Part shown: positions 6,860-11,043 of the stretch, in pieces
Position numbering within the stretch: position 1 is the stretch's first letter
Layout of the letters: each line of letters begins with the position of its first letter
Source of the DNA: Brevibacillus sp.
GTDB lineage: Bacteria; Bacillota; Bacilli; Brevibacillales; Brevibacillaceae
Direction of reading: 5' to 3'
Assembly: GCA_029240815.1 (NCBI GenBank)
Contig: JARDZO010000189.1
Span: forward strand, 1-11,043
Length of the DNA stretch: 11,043 nt
Notes under the pieces: generated by a model
What the model saw: only the letters and a program-made list of their open reading frames with translations
The model's database searches: none
What the model was told of the DNA's origin: nothing
Position numbers and translations under genes: made by a program

Positions 6860-7333
6860 TTATCCTATAAGCTCCGCAATGGTTTTCTTTTTTTCTGTAG
6901 GGACCTGTCTTACCTCGACTTCTACACCGATGGATACCAGCTTCTCAAAAGCCAAGATATCAGCATCATTCACAGCCACAGCGGGAGATATCATCTTTTT
7001 CCCTTCCGACATTCGCATCCCGCCTACGTTAACGGCTGTAATCCCCTTTACACCTTGGCATAAAGCCAACGCATCAGCAGCTTTGTCCACCAATACAAAG
7101 GACGTATATTTTTCCGACTCTTCGTCGTTTAGGAATGAAACGGCATCCGCTACGGAGAGCAAAAGGAGCTTGACTCCCGGCGGCTTTGCGAGATTGAGCA
7201 TCATCTTCTTCAATTCGTCGTTTACCACAACATCATTCGCGACCAAAATGCAGTTCACACCGAGATACTTCGTCCAAGCGAACGCTACTTGTCCATGAAT
7301 CAACCGATCATCGATTCTGAGCAACTTTATCAT
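6860..7333 (-). CDS. PTS mannose/fructose/sorbose family IIB subunit
   Basis: This cytoplasmic subunit passes phosphate from IIA to the incoming sugar. The 157-residue product opens MIKLLRIDDRLIHGQVAFAW, in which His13 of the DDRLIHGQV motif is the expected phosphorylation site. It keeps the family pattern to the end, including V-D-K-A and NVGGMR. The ATG at 7333 is preferred over one at 7354 because AAGGAGG lies about five bases upstream of it and it gives the normal N-terminus. The longer form would add seven residues and has no clear ribosome binding site. It lies 26 bp after the IIA gene. In the B. subtilis lev system the IIB protein LevE also phosphorylates the activator LevR at His869 to switch it off. 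The same loop is likely here because that residue is conserved in the neighbouring activator. Confidence 0.96.
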   Translation of the reverse strand: MIKLLRIDDRLIHGQVAFAWTKYLGVNCILVANDVVVNDELKKMMLNLAKPPGVKLLLLSVADAVSFLNDEESEKYTSFVLVDKAADALALCQGVKGITAVNVGGMRMSEGKKMISPAVAVNDADILAFEKLVSIGVEVEVRQVPTEKKKTIAELIG

Positions 7334-7359
7334 CTGGGCCTCCTTGTTTCTCATCGGTT

Positions 7360-7758
7360 TTATAAGCCAGCCATCGGGTTTAAATACTTCATTCCTTCCC
7401 TTCCTCTTTCGATCGCCGCATCGATCACGGTCTGCAGCTCCTCCTGCTCGTCCGCAACAAGAATCTCCAAGGCTAAAGGAAGGTTCACGCCAGTGATGAC
7501 GTGGATGTTGTGGGTTTTGATGTAAGGAAAAAAGCTGTTCGTCACACTCCCGCCGAATACATCCGTGAGTACGATGACTTCGCTTTTGTCTCCCTTTGTC
7601 TGTAGCAGCTCTTCAATTTTTCCACTGATGGTTTCTGGACTGTCGCCTGGCACAACGGAGATACAGTCCACATTTTGAAACTGTCCCACGATCATCCCCA
7701 CCGAATCCATGATACCTTTCGAGAAAATGCCGTGAGATGCAATGATGTATTGCCGCAT
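7360..7758 (-). CDS. PTS mannose/fructose/sorbose family IIA subunit
   Basis: This cytoplasmic subunit takes phosphate from HPr and gives it to IIB. The 132-residue product is a single EIIA-Man domain: MRQYIIASHGIFSKGIMDS with active-site His9, and VIVLTDVFGGSVTN with Asp66, the two hallmark sites. It is a separate protein, as in levD, not fused to IIB as in E. coli ManX. The ATG at 7758 has a GAGGGGGTG ribosome binding site five bases upstream. It is the first gene of the operon, starting about 23 bases after the predicted transcription start of a sigma-54 promoter. Confidence 0.96.
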   Translation of the reverse strand: MRQYIIASHGIFSKGIMDSVGMIVGQFQNVDCISVVPGDSPETISGKIEELLQTKGDKSEVIVLTDVFGGSVTNSFFPYIKTHNIHVITGVNLPLALEILVADEQEELQTVIDAAIERGREGMKYLNPMAGL

Positions 7759-7790
7759 AATTTCACCCCCTCTACTTGCAAGGTTTCATA

Positions 7791-7808
7791 TTGCAAAAGC
7801 TATGCCAA
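7791..7808 (-). promoter_or_regulatory. Sigma-54 (-24/-12) promoter of the PTS operon
   Basis: The minus strand reads TTGGCATAGCTTTTGCAA. It matches the sigma-54 consensus TGGCAC-N5-TTGCA at all but one position. GG (7806-7805) and GC (7794-7793) are separated by exactly ten bases. Transcription would start near 7781, leaving a short leader with the IIA ribosome binding site. The adjacent regulator has the sigma-54-contacting GAFTGA loop. The promoter lies within the 3' arm and T tract of the regulator gene's terminator. Confidence 0.88.
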
Positions 7809-7835
7809 GCAGTGTAACACTACTCGGCATAGCTT
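7795..7835 (-). terminator. Terminator of the levR-type gene, overlapping the sigma-54 promoter
   Basis: Right after the stop codon the minus strand forms an 18-bp stem with a TTA loop. AAGCTATGCC (7835-7826) pairs perfectly with GGCATAGCTT (7806-7797), and GAGT-AGTG pairs inside with CACT-GCTT using two G-U pairs. Those wobble pairs exist only in the minus-strand RNA; the plus-strand RNA would have mismatches there. A short run of four T follows the stem's C (7798-7795). The weak T tract suggests termination may be partial. Confidence 0.72.
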
Positions 7836-10655
7836 CTAAACAGTGAGATCTTTGGTTTTCATGTTGATAATATCGTAAATGAAACCGATTTCTGAAACCG
7901 GAATCGTGACACTGTAGACTTTCTCGATGACACTAAAGCTTCGTCTGACTATTTGAATAAATGTATGGTGACACTTCTCGAACGAATCAAGATCTTCATA
8001 GGAACTGATCGGCTCATTCTTGACCAAACGTTCCACCAAACAGCTGATATGAACATACAAACTGATTTTGACACTATTGGAGAACTCAATTCCCATATCC
8101 AACTGCATGTGATCAGTCACCATTTCAATGTAGTTCATCAATTTGTCTGGATTTAAGATGGTGACGTGATTGATTACACTTTGCAACGAGAAGAGCTTCA
8201 CGATATTTCGATTGATGCGGATGATTTCGTCTTCCTTTACAGCCCCCCTTAAAATCTCATAGAAAACATCGTTGCTTTTTTCCAGCATGATATCTTCCAG
8301 AGCCACGAACGGGATATGGTCGACGTTCGGGTTAGCTGTTCCAATCACCGCTATCACCTGGTACGTCGTAAAGATCGGGTCGCTCTTGCTATTGTTTTTC
8401 AACCGCAGGAAATCGTAAGGGATGATCTCCAAATCGGCGTTGCAATCATCGAAGCTTTGATGCATCAGGTCCTTAATTTTCTGTGCCGTCCCAATTCCTG
8501 TAACACAGGTCGTGAGGATTGCTTTTTTCTTGGGACGGTTGTTCTTGACGATTTTAAACTTGGGCTGACAATCCTCCGTGACCATCTCTACAATTTGCTC
8601 TACTTCCATGCCTTGCAAGATTTTTGATCCGGTATCCAATGCCAAATAGGTTGTAATGTTATTAATGATGCCAATCGTTCCCTCCACGATCCCATCCAGG
8701 TTCATATGGATATCCTCCAGGGCCCCCATGTCAACGAGGATGATCATTCCCTTGTTCGTGTTGATGCTCTTGATATGATCAATCAGCTGCTGTGTGATCT
8801 GTTCGAGGGTCGTCTGGTACGGCATGTCGATCGCTTCGAAAACATATTGACCCAACAGACGGTTTGCCACATTCGCAATGCTGCTCGCTGTAGAGTGCCC
8901 GTGCGAAATGATAATGGCTCTGATTCGATTGATATCTAAGTGCTTGTTGGTTCCTTTTATATAGAGGGTGGTGATGATGATATCCTCGTCCGATGCCTCC
9001 ACACCAACGTTGGATCTGATCAACTCAATGAACTTCATGGCCAATTCATGCTCTTTTGGGTACATCTTCTGAATTAATTTCAGCAAATCGGATATTTTTC
9101 TGGAAAACTCCTTGCCGCTGCCGTAGCCGTTTATGGAACGGTAATACAGGAAATTAGAGAACATGCTGGAGGTATTCGAGTAGAAAGACAAGCCAAAGTT
9201 ATTTTTGACAACCTCCATGATGCTGTCCACCATTTTTTTCATATAGGAGAACCTGATCGAGTAGCGGGAATAATCCGCATTGTTCTCTGCCACCATCGTA
9301 TCGAAAGTACGATCGATTACCTTGTTAACATCAGCGATCAACTCATCCAAATCCAAAATGTCTTTTCGATAATTATCGTAGATTTTGATCACGTCATGAA
9401 CAAGCTCTTCCAATACCTTACTTTTGCTCAAGCCCAAGCCGAAATCATGATTCTGTGCATCTCTGCTGATTTTCACATCATGAAAAGGTGCTTCTTTCGC
9501 CAGCAAGCTTTCCCGAATACTTTCGCTTTTCTGGATGAATTCATCAGGCAGATGACTGACGCTGATGCTCAGATTGGTGGACTGGCTGCCAGGGGCTTTC
9601 AGGCTTTTATAAAATGCATTGGCACAGGTGTATTTTATGATATTGCGCAGCTCACCAATGTTCCCCTGATACTTGGTATGGATCAGCATGTTCATCACTT
9701 GCTTACCAATCATGAGATCATGGCCGATCGTCCGAGCCTCCTCTGTGAAGAAGTGGGCGATTAACTCCATTTTTTCATGGATTGTCCGCTCTTCCAAACA
9801 AGGAATCGTTATCACGATCGGGATCCTTCTCAAAAAGGTTTGGATCAAGACATCTTGAGGATTTTCCGTAGTGGCGAAAACGAATCTGACTTTCGACTTA
9901 CGCCATTTCTGCGTTTCCCCCATTCGTCGGAACAAACCTTTGTCCATGAACAGAAATAGCTTCTCCTGTCCTTCGGGGGACAAACGATGAATCTCATCCA
10001 AAAACAGGTAGCCTCCATCTGCTTCCTCGATAAAACCAGTCTTGTTTTCATCTGCGCCTGTAAAAGCTCCCTTAACATATCCGAATAGATTGCCGGTGAG
10101 CAACTCGGGATTATTGGCGAATTCTGCGCAGTTCACGATTACGAATGGTGCCTTTTTATCAATCAATTCCTTCATGATGGCGTATTCGTACATATGCTGA
10201 GCCATTAGGCTTTTTCCCACTCCCGTCGCACCGTGAATCAGGACGGGCAGGCCCTCATTTGGGTAATTGACCGCCACTTTGCATTGTTCTATTTGGTGGC
10301 TGATCGTGTTCGAATAGCCAATCATTTTGGAAAAGGGATCCACGTTTACGGTGCTGGTTTTGCTCATGTAGGCGAGGAATTCTGCCATGCTGGCAAACTC
10401 GCTTTGATAGAGCGGCATCTCCGTTTTTTTCTCCAAAGCCTCTTTGCAAAAGAAGTAGACCGGCCTTGTGTTGACTTTAATTACTTTCCCGCTCCGGACC
10501 AGTACATTTAATGTATGGCTGATCAAGTTGCGCTTCTTTCCCAATGTTTGTGCAAGATAGATGCTGGTAAATTCCTCATAGGTCTGATTGTCTTTATCGA
10601 AATCTTGGCTCATGGTCACATATCGTAATCGATCGTAGATCATATCTTTGTTCAT
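7836..10655 (-). CDS. levR: LevR-type sigma-54-dependent activator with PTS regulation domains
   Basis: This protein activates RNA polymerase with sigma-54 and reads PTS phosphorylation state. In order the 939 residues contain an N-terminal winged helix (about 1-75) and an AAA+ domain with Walker A GATGVGKS (142-149), GAFTGA (196-201), Walker B YLFLDE (216-221) and a GNIGELRN sensor region (331-338). PRD1 follows (about 420-575), then an EIIA-Man domain with His585 (ISHGHSTASS), a GatB-like EIIB domain with Cys717 (TTCVTGIGTA) and PRD2 with His869 (LYVHISCLVERL). In B. subtilis LevR, His585 is phosphorylated by HPr (activating) and His869 by the permease IIB (inhibiting); both residues fall at identical positions here. 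PRD1 has Phe499 where the regulatory His would be expected. The ATG at 10655 has AAGGGGG eight bases upstream; a GTG at 10682 lacks one. The symbol is by family; the inducer is probably not levan or fructose. Confidence 0.93.
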   Translation of the reverse strand: MNKDMIYDRLRYVTMSQDFDKDNQTYEEFTSIYLAQTLGKKRNLISHTLNVLVRSGKVIKVNTRPVYFFCKEALEKKTEMPLYQSEFASMAEFLAYMSKTSTVNVDPFSKMIGYSNTISHQIEQCKVAVNYPNEGLPVLIHGATGVGKSLMAQHMYEYAIMKELIDKKAPFVIVNCAEFANNPELLTGNLFGYVKGAFTGADENKTGFIEEADGGYLFLDEIHRLSPEGQEKLFLFMDKGLFRRMGETQKWRKSKVRFVFATTENPQDVLIQTFLRRIPIVITIPCLEERTIHEKMELIAHFFTEEARTIGHDLMIGKQVMNMLIHTKYQGNIGELRNIIKYTCANAFYKSLKAPGSQSTNLSISVSHLPDEFIQKSESIRESLLAKEAPFHDVKISRDAQNHDFGLGLSKSKVLEELVHDVIKIYDNYRKDILDLDELIADVNKVIDRTFDTMVAENNADYSRYSIRFSYMKKMVDSIMEVVKNNFGLSFYSNTSSMFSNFLYYRSINGYGSGKEFSRKISDLLKLIQKMYPKEHELAMKFIELIRSNVGVEASDEDIIITTLYIKGTNKHLDINRIRAIIISHGHSTASSIANVANRLLGQYVFEAIDMPYQTTLEQITQQLIDHIKSINTNKGMIILVDMGALEDIHMNLDGIVEGTIGIINNITTYLALDTGSKILQGMEVEQIVEMVTEDCQPKFKIVKNNRPKKKAILTTCVTGIGTAQKIKDLMHQSFDDCNADLEIIPYDFLRLKNNSKSDPIFTTYQVIAVIGTANPNVDHIPFVALEDIMLEKSNDVFYEILRGAVKEDEIIRINRNIVKLFSLQSVINHVTILNPDKLMNYIEMVTDHMQLDMGIEFSNSVKISLYVHISCLVERLVKNEPISSYEDLDSFEKCHHTFIQIVRRSFSVIEKVYSVTIPVSEIGFIYDIINMKTKDLTV
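7907..7975. promoter_or_regulatory. Candidate upstream activator sites (TGACACT repeats)
   Basis: TGACACT occurs on the plus strand at 7907-7913, 7928-7934 and 7969-7975. The spacings of 21 and 41 bp are close to two and four helical turns. Relative to the predicted operon start near 7781 these lie at about -126 to -194, where enhancer-type sites of sigma-54 activators are normally found. They are inside the 3' end of the regulator gene. Two of the three simply encode Ser-Val in frame, so coding coincidence is possible. Confidence 0.25.
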
Positions 10656-10682
10656 GTCAGCTTCCCCCTTGCACAATTCCAC

Positions 10683-10980
10683 TTGAAGTCAACCAATATT
10701 CAGAATATACCATTAGTGAAACTAGTTAAGAAGGAATATAGTTATTCCTAATGGTTACAATGCATTTTCCATATTGGCATTCGCCAATTAAACACTGTTC
10801 ATGAGTATATACATCAAATTTTATCCCTCATGAAGCATCTTTCATGTTGTTATACCCTTAAATTAGATTGTTTGTTTCCTCCCTAAGATAACCATCCTAA
10901 GCAGCGAGATTAGCTCATTTAAATACGTTCGTTTCACAATTACGTTAGAGTGATGGCTTCACTATCTACTTTGGCCCCTT
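10683..10980. other. Non-coding region upstream of the levR-type gene
   Basis: I see no gene on either strand in this AT-rich stretch. Besides the nested repeats at 10709-10755 it holds two small dyads: ATTGGC/GCCAAT with a four-base spacer (10772-10787) and CATGAA/TTCATG with a six-base spacer (10829-10846). A strong ribosome-binding-like AGGGAGGAA on the minus strand (about 10877-10885) is followed only by a five-codon open frame. The nearest promoter-like pair on the minus strand is TTGATG and TTTAAT, with a rather long 19-base gap. Confidence 0.5.
10709..10755. promoter_or_regulatory. Nested inverted repeats upstream of the levR-type gene
   Basis: An 18-bp dyad, AGGAATATAGTTATTCCT (10732-10749, arms of seven bases), is flanked by ACCATTAG (10709-10716) and CTAATGGT (10748-10755), an eight-base inverted pair. 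They lie 55-100 bp upstream of the chosen start codon and could be an operator or an RNA structure in the leader. A minus-strand TATATT inside this region (near 10709) could be a -10 box but has no convincing -35, so no promoter is called. Confidence 0.3.
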
Positions 10981-11028
10981 GAAATGAAATAAAGCACAAA
11001 ATGGCCGTACATGCCATCTTGTGCTTTA
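10981..11028 (-). terminator. Terminator of an unseen upstream minus-strand gene
   Basis: On the minus strand TAAAGCACAAGATGGC (11028-11013) pairs with GCCATTTTGTGCTTTA (11005-10990) across a seven-base loop, with one G-U pair that becomes an A-C mismatch on the plus strand. A T-rich tail (TTTCATTTC) follows on the minus strand and none on the plus strand. It therefore ends a minus-strand gene beyond the right edge and insulates the levR-type gene from it. Confidence 0.7.
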
Positions 11029-11043
11029 TGACTCTTCTATTTG

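Noticed and set aside
10656..10682. GTG start adding nine residues to the LevR-type protein
   Set aside because: The ribosome binding site AAGGGGG lies inside this extension, properly spaced for the ATG at 10655. That start also gives LevR-identical numbering of His585 and His869.
10840..10886. Short leader peptide before the levR-type gene
   Set aside because: The AGGGAGGAA motif is too far from the only ATG, which opens a five-codon frame. No attenuator structure follows.

Overview
The window looks like a Bacillales chromosome (Bacillus, Paenibacillus or a relative). The signs are strong AGGAGG-type ribosome binding sites, some TTG starts, low-to-moderate GC, a LevR-type activator with a sigma-54 promoter, and an HPr with both His15 and the Gram-positive Ser46. 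Genus and species cannot be fixed from the sequence. Every intact gene is on the minus strand, so the operon reads from high to low coordinates.

Right part (7836-11043): the terminator of an unseen minus-strand gene, about 300 bp of non-coding DNA with several dyads, then a full-length LevR-type activator (7836-10655). Its layout is winged helix, sigma-54 AAA+, PRD1, EIIA-Man, GatB-type EIIB and PRD2.

Middle (1355-7808): a sigma-54 promoter lies inside the activator's terminator and drives a tight nine-gene operon. The order is EIIA, EIIB, EIIC and EIID of the mannose PTS family, a GlmS-like SIS protein, HPr, a divergent NanE-type ManNAc-6-P 2-epimerase, and enzyme I. A clear intrinsic terminator sits between HPr and NanE and probably lowers expression of the last two genes. 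The operon carries a whole phosphorelay (EI, HPr, EIIA, EIIB, EIIC/EIID), two candidate catabolic enzymes and, just upstream, its PTS-controlled activator. The likely role is uptake and 6-phosphorylation of an amino sugar (ManNAc, a related hexosamine, or a glycated amine). C2 epimerisation by NanE and deamination, isomerisation or deglycation by the SIS enzyme would follow. The substrate is not determined.

Left part (1-1354): gene debris and a window-edge gene. It holds the 5' end of a RibD-C/DHFR-family reductase gene, an orphan plus-strand terminator, a GrpB-family gene broken by an internal deletion, a gene fragment I do not recognise, a short plus-strand coding remnant that runs into the end of ptsI, and two copies of a 25-bp imperfect repeat.
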